From NCBI RefSeq assembly GCF_003412465.1, contig NZ_QTJV01000004.1, positions 682,001 through 746,000 of the forward strand: a stretch of 64,000 nucleotides of DNA. Reading direction: 5' to 3'. A model generated the notes under the pieces. The model was not told where the DNA came from, did not search any database, and saw only the letters and a list, made by a program, of their open reading frames with translations. A program made the position numbers and the translations under genes. How positions within the stretch are numbered: the stretch's first letter is position 1; every line of letters begins with the position of its first letter. The DNA comes from Chitinophaga silvisoli. Its GTDB lineage: Bacteria; Bacteroidota; Bacteroidia; Chitinophagales; Chitinophagaceae. Of the stretch, positions 8,154-15,852 are shown piece by piece.

Positions 8154-10214
8154 CTACTTCCTACTCCATGTAAAATTCACCCCCAGGAAATAACTCCTCC
8201 CATACCACATAGGCAACTGCGTTCCCGCACTATGTGCCACCCCACTATTCAGCGTACTATTATTAATATTCGTCACATTGAACAGATTCCTCACACCCCC
8301 ATTTACATTCACCAATTTATTCACCCGCTTCATCACCGTAAAATCCGCCATGTTATAAGCCCCCGACTTCACCTGGTGTAAATAAGTAGTCCCACCTGCA
8401 GCAGTCGCCGCCTCATAAGTCGGTCTCACACCATTATATTTATAAGAGAGATTCAGTGTAGTCCCAATCCTCCTCAGACTATAAGTAATATTCCCATTCA
8501 CTTCCGGTGTCCACACAAAAGTCGGCGTAGGATCTGCCGCCTTATAAGTATCATCATCAGAAAACTTATTATACCTGCCTATATAAGACATACCCACTCC
8601 CACCTCCAGGTTCTTCCAGCTCAGCTTACCCATCAGTGTGCCACCCGTCGTTTTAAACTTACTGATATTGACATAGGTCATTGTATCACTATTCGCCACA
8701 TACGCATAGTCAATCATATTATCAAAGTCATTATAGAAACCAGTTGCCGTTACATTCACCAGCACAGGTCCAGATTGAATCGCCTGCCAGCTCAGTGAAC
8801 CCGTAAAACTATTAGAGTATTCCGCCTTCAGGTTAGTATTCCCCTTAATACTATGACTCGCATCAAAGAAGTTGAAATACAACTCACGCAAAGCCGGTGC
8901 CCTAAAACCACGCGCATAAGAGAGACGCAGGTCCAATGTTTTAGACAATGCAAACTTTACATTCAAAGAAGGAATTACCGGTGGCGCATCATAAATAGAG
9001 TTCTTACTAAAGCGGACACCCGGACGAATATTAATGCCCTTAGCCGGTTTTAATTCTGCAGATGCAAAAATGGAATAGTTAGAAATATTGGGAGTACCCT
9101 CTATACGCTGCCCGGATGAAGCATCACGACTATATTCAACACCCGGCTGGAAAGACAAATGAGCATTCACCGTATACTGCGCAGTACCCCTGAAAAACAC
9201 CGCATTATATTTTGTCACATCCTGTGCACCCTCAGCATTCGATAATGTCTCGGTTCCGTTCGTAAAGTCCTTAATAGTAGTACGTGTTTGCCTGTTATAA
9301 TCCTGGTAAGACAAGGCACCATTCACACTCAGGTCATCATTCACCTGCCACATAGCCTGTGCCTGATGTGTATATCTTTTAGTCAGATAATGTGCATCCG
9401 TCGCTTTCCCATTATCATAATTAATATCACCTTTAGCAGCCAGATCTTCATCGAGATAATCAAGACGATACCATGCCTTAATATTTTTCCTGTCAATTCC
9501 CACAGTTCCATATGTCATCAACTGGTCCTTCGGATGCCATGCCTTGGCTCTGCCAGTCAGGGTATCACTCCATCCTCCAAAATTATTACGGGTAATACCC
9601 CCACTGCCAAAATACCCATGACCACTCCAGCGTAATCCCAGAGACGCATTGTGCTGCCCCTTACCATCAAATGCAGCGTATTCATTGCCTACCGTTTCTT
9701 CCTGTACACTCGCATTGACGGACAACTGCTTATCCCCATTATATTTTTTAGTAATAATATTAATCACACCTGCAAGCGCATCCGTACCATAGACCACAGA
9801 CATAGGTCCTTCTACAATCTCAATCCGTTCAATACTGTGAACATCTATCTGCGCAAGACTTTGGCGGGTACTTCCACGATCTACCAGTGGCACCCCATCC
9901 AGGAGGATCTTTACTTCAGCACCAGACATCCCCATGAGTTCCACGTCAGTTTCACCCAGGGTATTATCATTGGAAAAACGAATGCCCAGCTGATTATCCA
10001 GCACGCCCAAAATATTGGTAGCGCCCCGCATCTTAATATAATCAGCAGTAATCGTTCTCACCTGGTATACGGAATGCTTTAATGATTGTGGGGCGTACTG
10101 TCCTGTCACCACCACATCATTTAACTGCACCGAATCCATCCCTTCTTTAATCTGCGCCCTGCTTTCGTATGAACATGCGAATAGCAAGGCTAATAGAATT
10201 ACCCTAAACTTCAT
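8154..10214 (-). CDS. TonB-dependent outer-membrane haem receptor 2
   Basis: 686 residues. Signal peptide to about residue 20 (CSYESRAQ), TonB-box-like segment with VQLNDVVVTGQ, plug domain (MSGAEVKILLDGVPL; IERIEIVEGPMSVVYGTDALAGVINIITKK) and a barrel ending in an aromatic strand (YFLGVNFTWSRK). It lacks the N-terminal STN signalling domain, so it transports but does not signal by itself. Followed by HmuY-like paralog 6. Its promoter carries the regulon operator (site B) and the leader element shared with hmuT. Iron or haem substrate is inferred from the locus. Confidence 0.85.
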   Translation of the reverse strand: MKFRVILLALLFACSYESRAQIKEGMDSVQLNDVVVTGQYAPQSLKHSVYQVRTITADYIKMRGATNILGVLDNQLGIRFSNDNTLGETDVELMGMSGAEVKILLDGVPLVDRGSTRQSLAQIDVHSIERIEIVEGPMSVVYGTDALAGVINIITKKYNGDKQLSVNASVQEETVGNEYAAFDGKGQHNASLGLRWSGHGYFGSGGITRNNFGGWSDTLTGRAKAWHPKDQLMTYGTVGIDRKNIKAWYRLDYLDEDLAAKGDINYDNGKATDAHYLTKRYTHQAQAMWQVNDDLSVNGALSYQDYNRQTRTTIKDFTNGTETLSNAEGAQDVTKYNAVFFRGTAQYTVNAHLSFQPGVEYSRDASSGQRIEGTPNISNYSIFASAELKPAKGINIRPGVRFSKNSIYDAPPVIPSLNVKFALSKTLDLRLSYARGFRAPALRELYFNFFDASHSIKGNTNLKAEYSNSFTGSLSWQAIQSGPVLVNVTATGFYNDFDNMIDYAYVANSDTMTYVNISKFKTTGGTLMGKLSWKNLEVGVGMSYIGRYNKFSDDDTYKAADPTPTFVWTPEVNGNITYSLRRIGTTLNLSYKYNGVRPTYEAATAAGGTTYLHQVKSGAYNMADFTVMKRVNKLVNVNGGVRNLFNVTNINNSTLNSGVAHSAGTQLPMWYGRSYFLGVNFTWSRK

Positions 10215-10335
10215 AAGTATTTTTTGATTGCAATCGACACACCTTCCCCTGTCCGCCTACGACACAAACGCAGGCAGCTTAAGGGACAATAGGTATTAGT
10301 CCATGATACCGGAAAACAATAAAATATCGTGTAAG

Positions 10336-10387
10336 CTGTTGCGGAGAAAACAGTCACACAATACAGAACACTGGCGGAGTAAAATTG
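10336..10387 (-). promoter_or_regulatory. Receptor 2 promoter -7 box and conserved leader element
   Basis: On the minus strand CAATTTTA (10387-10380) is a weak TAnnTTTG box; it runs straight into ACTCCGCC (10380-10373). After exactly 19 nt comes a small hairpin: CTGTT stem, loop TTCTCCGC, AACAG stem (10353-10336). The hmuT leader has ACTCCGCC, the same 19-nt spacing and a hairpin with different stem bases but the loop TTCTCCGT. The leader to the start codon is about 160 nt and contains a GGCGGA that could pair with either CTCCGCC-like segment. Confidence 0.55.
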
Positions 10388-10388
10388 T

Positions 10389-10418
10389 GAAGCAAAGATC
10401 ATCAACAATCTTTGCTTC
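10389..10418. promoter_or_regulatory. 11-bp inverted repeat in the receptor 2 promoter
   Basis: GAAGCAAAGAT at 10389-10399 and its exact complement at 10408-10418, with an 8-bp spacer. It lies between the regulon operator (site B) and the -7 box. Not followed by a T-run, so more likely an operator than a terminator. Confidence 0.5.
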
Positions 10419-10432
10419 AAATAATCTGATCA

Positions 10433-10458
10433 GGAAAAGTATTTACGCAATAAGGAAA
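10433..10458 (-). promoter_or_regulatory. Haem-regulon operator, site B
   Basis: GGAAAA at 10433, TTTACGCAA at 10442-10450, GGAAA at 10454: again 21 bp between the GGAAA copies and the same internal spacing as site A. Confidence 0.6.
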
Positions 10459-10529
10459 CTTTAACCTACCAACATAATTACGCAGTGATACAACTTTAAA
10501 AACAAACTCGTTTATCCAATAAATAAACA

Positions 10530-10847
10530 TCAACGTATCAACTCGTACACCTGCTGTAACAGCAACGCCTCATCGATTGCATCCCTCAGATCATTAAACT
10601 CATCTCTTGTAAAAGTAAAGCTGATATCCTTACAGGGAGCATGAATAATCACCCGTTCTTCCCCATCGGGAAAAACCATACAACAATCAACAAAATCCTG
10701 CCTGTACATCGTTTCACGGAACAACTGAAAATCCTGAGGGGAGAAATTGAGTAACAAATTATTATGCCAGATGAATACAGTCTGACAATGCATACAATGG
10801 CTAATTTGGGCCGTATTCTTTATACATAAATTCCTGATGTCACACAT
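10530..10847 (-). CDS. Small conserved protein of the haem regulon (DUF6686-like)
   Basis: 105 residues, no signal peptide, cytoplasmic. N-terminal Cys and His residues (C2, C7, H17, C18, HCMHC) could bind a metal or haem; the rest is a compact mixed domain with FSPQDFQLFRE and FTRDEFNDLRDAIDEA helices. It resembles the small Bacteroidota family often annotated DUF6686, but that is from memory. It sits between receptor 2 and hmuS, and has its own TTTG-N17-TACTTTTG promoter preceded by the regulon operator, so it is likely co-regulated with haem uptake. Function unknown. Confidence 0.65.
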   Translation of the reverse strand: MCDIRNLCIKNTAQISHCMHCQTVFIWHNNLLLNFSPQDFQLFRETMYRQDFVDCCMVFPDGEERVIIHAPCKDISFTFTRDEFNDLRDAIDEALLLQQVYELIR

Positions 10848-10895
10848 ATAATATCTTGTTTAAAAAATAGGGTAGCTTAGGATATTAACACGTCG

Positions 10896-10924
10896 CAAAA
10901 GTAAGCGGGAATAAGAAGGGCAAA
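10896..10924 (-). promoter_or_regulatory. Promoter of the small haem-regulon gene
   Basis: Minus strand TTTG (10924-10921), 17-bp spacer, TACTTTTG (10903-10896): both Bacteroidota boxes match the consensus. Leader about 40 nt to the start at 10847. Confidence 0.6.
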
Positions 10925-10935
10925 GGATCGATTCG

Positions 10936-10961
10936 GGAAAAGGATTTACCCAAAAGGGAAA
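10936..10961 (-). promoter_or_regulatory. Haem-regulon operator, site D
   Basis: GGAAAA at 10936, TTTACCCAA at 10944-10952, GGAAA at 10957. Same 21-bp spacing as sites A and B; one base differs in the central box. It ends 11 bp upstream of the -33 box of the small gene. Confidence 0.55.
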
Positions 10962-11021
10962 AAGAATGATTATACATTTCGTATTTGATATTTAACCGGC
11001 CGCAAGCCCAGCCTCCCAAAA

Positions 11022-11058
11022 ATGACAGTGCTCCTGCCATAGGCAGAAGCACTGTCAT
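11022..11058 (-). terminator. Terminator of the hmuTUVS operon
   Basis: ATGACAGTGCT (11022-11032) pairs with 11048-11058; the inner CTGCC/GGCAG extends the stem after one mismatch. On the minus strand five T residues follow. It lies 20 bp after the hmuS stop codon. Confidence 0.8.
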
Positions 11059-11078
11059 CTTGCTTATATACATTACAT

Positions 11079-12113
11079 TTATAACTTCCCAACCAATGCT
11101 CTCCACCCTTCAAGTTCAGGGTTCCCCGGCTTCCTCTTCCCAAAAAACTGCGCAATCATTTCTCCCGCATCATCAAACACCTCCACAGAAGTCACCACAC
11201 CATCTACACTCGGCTTCTCCACCGCCCAGCTCTGCGCTATACTATCCGTTTTCAAATGCAAATTAAAATCAGGATCCATCACATTAATCCACCCCGGGAT
11301 CTCTACAATCTTTTCCACCTTCCCCGTATGAATCTCAATATTCCCGGGATTCCCCACAAACACCATAATTTCCAATCCACTTGCTGCAGCACTTTCCAGG
11401 ATCGTCTTCACACTCTCCTTACCAATCCTGCGCGTAAATTTCCCTTCCGCAATCTCCAATGCATACGTTCTCGACACCTTATGCTTCATCAGCAAAGGGA
11501 AGAAATCATGCGTATCCTGCAATCCTGCCCATCCTTCCAGGAAAGCCGCTTTATCCGCTTCCTCATTTGCATACACAAGCGCCGGGGGAGCAGGGGCCAC
11601 AGTAATACGCAACGGCTGTTCATCCGCCATAAACTCCTCCGCCAATATTTCCCATGCCGCACTATCTGTCTGTTCTATTGCGTAAATTTTTACAATCGCA
11701 TGTCCCTGCGCGTCAAAGATCTGGAAAGAACGCTTGAACCCGGTTGCCGCATCATCCTCCACAGAAAAACCAAATTTCCAGCGACCAAAGAACATACGCA
11801 GGTCAATATCTTTTCCTAACACAGTGCCCACATGCCTGCCAGCAGCATCTACCTGCTCAAACAAACCTTTCCTTTCAATCACACAATGTTCATTGCGCGT
11901 CAGCACCATCACCTTCCCCAGTTCCGGCATGCGCTCCATAAAGGCCTGGAACTCCGGCTTCAGATGTTGTACAGCCGTACCCGTGCAGGCTGCCACCACT
12001 TCTCCTTCACTTACCTGCAATTGTTTAGCCGCATCGCGAATCCTCACTTTCGGATTTTGCGCTCTAAATGCGATCCATTGGTCTCTCAGCGTAGGTGTTA
12101 CAATTTCATTCAT
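11079..12113 (-). CDS. hmuS: Haem-degrading/trafficking factor HmuS
   Basis: 344 residues from the ATG at 12113; an alternative ATG at 12128 overlaps hmuV and adds FFKK residues not typical of the family. Length and layout fit HemS/HmuS/ChuS proteins: two homologous halves, the N-terminal one starting LRDQWIAFRAQNPKVRIRDAAKQL, the C-terminal one with WAGLQDTHDFFPLLMKHKVSR. These cytoplasmic proteins accept imported haem and either deliver or break it down. Last gene of hmuT-U-V-S, starting 4 bp after the hmuV stop codon. Confidence 0.88.
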   Translation of the reverse strand: MNEIVTPTLRDQWIAFRAQNPKVRIRDAAKQLQVSEGEVVAACTGTAVQHLKPEFQAFMERMPELGKVMVLTRNEHCVIERKGLFEQVDAAGRHVGTVLGKDIDLRMFFGRWKFGFSVEDDAATGFKRSFQIFDAQGHAIVKIYAIEQTDSAAWEILAEEFMADEQPLRITVAPAPPALVYANEEADKAAFLEGWAGLQDTHDFFPLLMKHKVSRTYALEIAEGKFTRRIGKESVKTILESAAASGLEIMVFVGNPGNIEIHTGKVEKIVEIPGWINVMDPDFNLHLKTDSIAQSWAVEKPSVDGVVTSVEVFDDAGEMIAQFFGKRKPGNPELEGWRALVGKL

Positions 12114-12117
12114 TTTT

Positions 12118-12963
12118 TTAAAAAACATTTAATGCCTTCTCGGCAGGTGATTGAAATAAACCAGCAGTAGCGGCAGTCACCACCAGCGGATAATTACATT
12201 GGGGATGCGACAATACATCTACATCTACCCCAAAACTATTTTTGATATGAGCAGAAGTCAACATCTTCTCCACAGTACCCTGTGTATACAATGCGCCTTC
12301 TTTTAATAATAAAATGCGATGAGCAAAAGCTGCCGCCAGCTGAAAGTCATGCAGCACAGCTACCACCAATACCCCGGCAGCAGCCAGTGTAGCAGCCAGT
12401 TGTAAAGACAGCTGTTCATGCAGAATATCCATACCTGTCACCGGCTCATCCAGCAACAACATTTTCTTACCGGTATAATCCAGTTCCTGCAATCCCGGCG
12501 CTTCCAGCAATTGTGCTAATACCCTCGCCATCTGCACGCGTTGCTTTTGTCCGCCGGATAAAGTGGTATAAGGTCTGTCTTTCAGATCGTATACCTGCAT
12601 TGTCCGCAATGCACATTGCACAATTCCTTTATCCAGGGTATCCAGCTGCCTGTTATATACATACCTGCCCATAGCTGCAACTTCCTGCACAGAAAATGCC
12701 TGGTTGAGTACTACCTGCTGTGACAACACAGCCCTGGTAGTAGCCTGTTGCGCGACAGACATCGTACGCAGGTCTTTCCCTGCTATCCTCACGACTCCCT
12801 TGTATGCAGGATATTCACCTGCAATCACATTGAGCAGGCTTGATTTTCCTGCACCATTGGCACCCATGATCACACATAGTTCTCCTGCCGCAGCTTCAAA
12901 GGAGATGTCTCTGAGCACAGGCATTTTTCCAAGCGTGAGCGATATATTTTTAATGTGCAACAT
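12118..12963 (-). CDS. hmuV: Haem ABC transporter ATP-binding protein HmuV
   Basis: About 281 residues. Walker A GANGAGKSS near residue 35-43, Q-loop in VLSQQ, ABC signature LSGGQKQR at 136, Walker B MLLLDEP at 169, and the H-loop in VAVLHDF. The segment LLEAPGLQELDYTGKK between signature and Walker B is typical of HmuV-type ATPases and not of BtuD. Two adjacent ATG codons (12966, 12963); the second gives MLHIKNISL. It energises HmuU at the inner membrane. Confidence 0.9.
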   Translation of the reverse strand: MLHIKNISLTLGKMPVLRDISFEAAAGELCVIMGANGAGKSSLLNVIAGEYPAYKGVVRIAGKDLRTMSVAQQATTRAVLSQQVVLNQAFSVQEVAAMGRYVYNRQLDTLDKGIVQCALRTMQVYDLKDRPYTTLSGGQKQRVQMARVLAQLLEAPGLQELDYTGKKMLLLDEPVTGMDILHEQLSLQLAATLAAAGVLVVAVLHDFQLAAAFAHRILLLKEGALYTQGTVEKMLTSAHIKNSFGVDVDVLSHPQCNYPLVVTAATAGLFQSPAEKALNVF

Positions 12964-13050
12964 CATGCGAGTATAATCTTCATTACAATTGGTCTATCTA
13001 TATCTTTAATGCGCGATGTTTATCATGCGGGGATAATCTTTTTTCATATT
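12945..13050. repeat. Imperfect duplication of the hmuV start region
   Basis: The stretch TTTTAATGTGCAACATCATG with GCGAGTATAATCTTCAT (12948-12984) recurs in the hmuU-hmuV gap as CTTTAATGCGCGATGTTTATC then ATGCGGGGATAATCTTTTTTCAT (about 13003-13048). The extra copy carries ATG codons on the minus strand but no long frame. Confidence 0.6.
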
Positions 13051-13087
13051 CACCAACCAAGCCACCTGCTGCATTCAGCACGCTGAT

Positions 13088-14143
13088 CTATATTACAATC
13101 GCCCGCTTCTCCTTCACAATTAACCATATAAAAAACGGAGCCCCGATCACAGCCGTAATAATCCCCACCGGCAATTCTGCAGGAGCAATAATCGTGCGGC
13201 ACAACAAGTCGGCAATCGTCAGCAACACTGCCCCTGACAACGCAGCACCCGGAATCAATATCCTATAATCCGGCCCGGTAAACTGTCTCACAATATGCGG
13301 CACAATCAATCCAATAAACCCAATAATACCAGCCACTGCCACTCCCGCAGCCACAGCCATCGTAGCCAGTATCACCAATTGCACTTTCAGCTGTGACACT
13401 TTCACACCGCTATGCATCGCTTCCCTTTCACCCAAGGCTAGCAAATTAATAGCAGGTGCCAACCGCGGCAATAAAATCACCGGTACTAATATAAAAGGCA
13501 TTACGCCCATCACCGTGGTCCAACTCGCACCTCCCAAACTCCCCAGGGACCAAAACGTAATACTGCGCAACTGTTCATTATTCGCCACATAGGTCATCAA
13601 TCCTGTCACTGACTCACACAGTGCCCTCACCGCAATACCCGCCAGCAACATCGTTGAAATCACGGCCTGCCCGCCACTACGCGCTACCCTGAAAATAAAG
13701 AGCGTCGTAATAACCGCCCCTGTAAAAGCCGCAAAATTGAGTGAATAAAAACTCAGTAAAGGAATGGATTGAAAGACCGGAAATGATCCCTGAATAATGA
13801 TCATCACCACAGCCGTCATCGATGCACCGGAACTGATTCCAATTAAACCCGGATCAGCCAGTGGATTGCGGAATAACCCCTGCAATGAAGCCCCCGCCAC
13901 ACCTAATCCTGCACCAATTAACACACCTAAAATTACCCGCGGCAAACGGATCATCCACAACACACCTTCCATATTTGCTTCATACCTCACCGGAATATTT
14001 ATACCTGCCTTGTGCAGCAAAATAGCCAGTACCTGCAGCGGCGACATATGCATCGCACCTGTTCCTGTAGCAATGAGAATGACCAACACCAGCAGGATAG
14101 TTAAGCCACCGATGGTACTGATCTTCTTAAAAAGCTTATTCAT
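13088..14143 (-). CDS. hmuU: Haem ABC transporter permease HmuU (FecCD family)
   Basis: 351 residues, very hydrophobic, about nine to ten membrane helices. Shows the FecCD hallmarks GASLQGLFRNPLADPGLIGISSGA and GFIGLIVPHIVRQFTGPDYR. This is the inner-membrane channel that works with HmuV and the binding protein HmuT. It lies between hmuT (100-bp gap) and hmuV (124-bp gap). FecCD permeases also move siderophores and cobalamin; the neighbouring hmuS and HmuY-like genes favour haem. Confidence 0.9.
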   Translation of the reverse strand: MNKLFKKISTIGGLTILLVLVILIATGTGAMHMSPLQVLAILLHKAGINIPVRYEANMEGVLWMIRLPRVILGVLIGAGLGVAGASLQGLFRNPLADPGLIGISSGASMTAVVMIIIQGSFPVFQSIPLLSFYSLNFAAFTGAVITTLFIFRVARSGGQAVISTMLLAGIAVRALCESVTGLMTYVANNEQLRSITFWSLGSLGGASWTTVMGVMPFILVPVILLPRLAPAINLLALGEREAMHSGVKVSQLKVQLVILATMAVAAGVAVAGIIGFIGLIVPHIVRQFTGPDYRILIPGAALSGAVLLTIADLLCRTIIAPAELPVGIITAVIGAPFFIWLIVKEKRAIVI

Positions 14144-14243
14144 TCGCTCATCTGTTTAATGATACACAACTCATTCCCTCCCAAAACCCTGATCATTCAC
14201 CCTCCAAATTTCCAACGCTATTCCCGCTTAAAACACACTGCTA

Positions 14244-15059
14244 CTAACTATTCAATTTGCCCGCCAACTCCTTCACCGCAGTAATCACCCTCGGCCCAAA
14301 CCCAGTCAGCAAAGCACCATCCATCACCACCACCTTCTTCTCCCTGCCAGCAGTCGTCTGCTGCACACCCTGCACTTTCAGCAATCCATCAATCCCTCCC
14401 ATACTCTTCAACCCATCATCAAACATCAGGATAATATCAGGATTAGCCGTCACCAACGCCTCCGGTGTCAATGGCTTAAAATCACTAAACCCACTCGCCG
14501 CATTCTGCGCCCCTGCCAGCGTAATCATCTTCTCTGTAGGCGTTCCCGTACCAGCTACCAGCATCGTACCCGCACCACGCGCATATATAAACAACACCTT
14601 CTTATTAGTCTGCTTTATCTTCAATCCCGCCTGCTCTTTTTCCAGCTGTTTAATCAGCGCAGTACCCTTAGCCGGTACCTGCAGCGCAGCCGCCACCTCA
14701 GTAATCAGTTGCTTCGTACCCTCAATAGAAAAATCCTGTTTGAAGATCTGCGTTTTCACACCCACATTCTTAAACTGCGTTATTACAGCCGGCTGCAAAA
14801 AATTATCCGTTCCCAGGATCAGGTCCGGGTTCAAAGCCAACACAGGTTCAGCAGAAATATTTCTATTGTGGCCCACCTTAGGCACCTGCTGCATGCTGGC
14901 AGGATAAGTACTGGTTACATCCACACCTACAATGTTTTTCTCAAACCCTAATGCAACGACAATTTCAGTAACAGCACCATTCAGGGAAACAATTCTCTTC
15001 TGGGCAAAAGTATTCATCGCCACCAGTAAAGCAGCGGTCAGGACGATCAAGCGGTTCAT
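14244..15059 (-). CDS. hmuT: Periplasmic haem-binding protein HmuT
   Basis: 271 residues from the ATG at 15059, which opens a clean signal peptide (MNRLIVLTAALLVAMNTFAQ). The frame runs open to 15143, but that stretch holds the leader hairpins. Periplasmic-binding (TroA/BtuF-type) fold: RIVSLNGAVTEIVVALGFEKNIVGVD, LNPDLILGTDN, ANPDIILMFDDGLKSMGG. It hands the ligand to HmuUV. First gene of the operon; a terminator-like hairpin ends 20 nt before the start codon, so expression may be controlled by attenuation. Confidence 0.9.
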   Translation of the reverse strand: MNRLIVLTAALLVAMNTFAQKRIVSLNGAVTEIVVALGFEKNIVGVDVTSTYPASMQQVPKVGHNRNISAEPVLALNPDLILGTDNFLQPAVITQFKNVGVKTQIFKQDFSIEGTKQLITEVAAALQVPAKGTALIKQLEKEQAGLKIKQTNKKVLFIYARGAGTMLVAGTGTPTEKMITLAGAQNAASGFSDFKPLTPEALVTANPDIILMFDDGLKSMGGIDGLLKVQGVQQTTAGREKKVVVMDGALLTGFGPRVITAVKELAGKLNS

Positions 15060-15078
15060 AAAATCTTTAAAATAAGTT

Positions 15079-15127
15079 GATAGAAAAAAATAATGGTTGA
15101 CCCTACCCGGGGTTGCGGGCCAACCAT
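15079..15127 (-). terminator. Terminator-like hairpin in the hmuT leader (possible attenuator)
   Basis: Arms at 15117-15127 and 15093-15103 form an 11-bp RNA stem with one G-U pair (ATGGTTGGCCC against GGGTCAACCAT), followed on the minus strand by TATTTTTTT. No gene ends upstream, so this is not a normal operon terminator; it sits between the hmuT promoter and its start codon. Confidence 0.65.
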
Positions 15128-15133
15128 CGCTCA

Positions 15134-15164
15134 CCGGGAGCACTTTACTCCGCCATGCTCCGGC
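15134..15164 (-). promoter_or_regulatory. Second leader hairpin upstream of hmuT
   Basis: CCGGGAGCA (15134-15142) pairs with TGCTCCGG (15156-15163) with one bulge. The loop, on the minus strand, contains GGCGGAGT, the exact complement of ACTCCGCC at the 5' end of the same leader; a long-range or kissing interaction is possible. Its CCCGG can also pair with the CCGGG in the loop of the downstream terminator. Confidence 0.5.
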
Positions 15165-15291
15165 AAGGTTTCTTTAATAAATTAATTACTCACTATTTTT
15201 TACCGTCAGGACATAGAAAATCCATAAGGATATCCCGTATCCCCTGACAGCAAGTCAAGTCAAAAAATGTTGGTTATCAACCAGCCTGAAT

Positions 15292-15336
15292 GGTATACGG
15301 AGAAATACCAAAAAGCTCGGCGATAGGTGGCGGAGT
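15292..15336 (-). promoter_or_regulatory. Conserved leader element of hmuT
   Basis: Minus strand ACTCCGCC (15336-15329), 19 nt, then hairpin GGTAT, loop TTCTCCGT, ATACC (15309-15292). Same order, spacing and loop as in the receptor 2 leader, with different stem bases that still pair. Confidence 0.55.
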
Positions 15337-15348
15337 GATAGAGTAATG

Positions 15349-15356
15349 CAAAGCTA
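15349..15356 (-). promoter_or_regulatory. hmuT -7 box
   Basis: TAGCTTTG on the minus strand is an exact TAnnTTTG match. No good TTTG is seen 19-21 bp upstream, which would fit an activator-dependent promoter. Predicted leader about 285 nt. Confidence 0.5.
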
Positions 15357-15388
15357 TGTCATAGAAATGTAAAGAACTAATCGAATCG

Positions 15389-15424
15389 GGAAAATTTTAT
15401 GACAATCTTTACGCAAAAAGAAAA
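15389..15424 (-). promoter_or_regulatory. Haem-regulon operator, site C (variant)
   Basis: TTTACGCAA at 15408-15416 with AGAAAA four bases on, as in the other sites. The upstream GGAAAA is at 15389, 31 bp away instead of 21, so one helical turn further out. Confidence 0.5.
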
Positions 15425-15595
15425 ATCATGATGAGTGGTCTAAAACCCATTATGTACGAATCAAAATGCTGCTATTAGAAAAAGTAAAATACCATTACAT
15501 TCAAAAAAACAAAACTCAATTTCCGGAATCGTTAAACCAAACCCTCAAATCTATTGTTTTAATATTATTACCTGTCACCGGAAAAATTTAAGCCC

Positions 15596-15847
15596 ATGGA
15601 TTGGGAAGAAACGCTAAATCCACTATCGCCGTACTATCAAAATACTATGCGCGAACAAACACAAATCGTCAATCTGCAGGATGGATTGATAGCTGCAGCT
15701 AAACGCCTCATGGCCTCACTCTATCCGCAATTGTATGAATTGGAATCAGCAGGGTACACCGAGCTGGATAGTACCATTATATCAGAATGTGTAAAGCTTT
15801 CGTGCCGATTAAATGAAATCGTCTCGAAATACCAGATTGAAAAATAA
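15596..15847 (+). CDS. Small hypothetical protein
   Basis: 83 residues, ATG at 15596, no signal peptide. Mostly helical (QTQIVNLQDGLIAAAKRLMASLYPQ ...), with two Cys near the end. Not recognised. It is divergent from hmuT and convergent with the DUF4249 gene, with 5 bp between the stop codons. The reading frame has balanced codons and no competing frame, so it is probably real. Confidence 0.5.
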   Translation: MDWEETLNPLSPYYQNTMREQTQIVNLQDGLIAAAKRLMASLYPQLYELESAGYTELDSTIISECVKLSCRLNEIVSKYQIEK

Positions 15848-15852
15848 CGGAG

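Noticed and set aside
15059..15340. Cobalamin riboswitch in the hmuT leader
   Set aside because: The leader is long and structured, but the conserved B12 box (GCCACTG) and the other fixed segments were not found on the minus strand.
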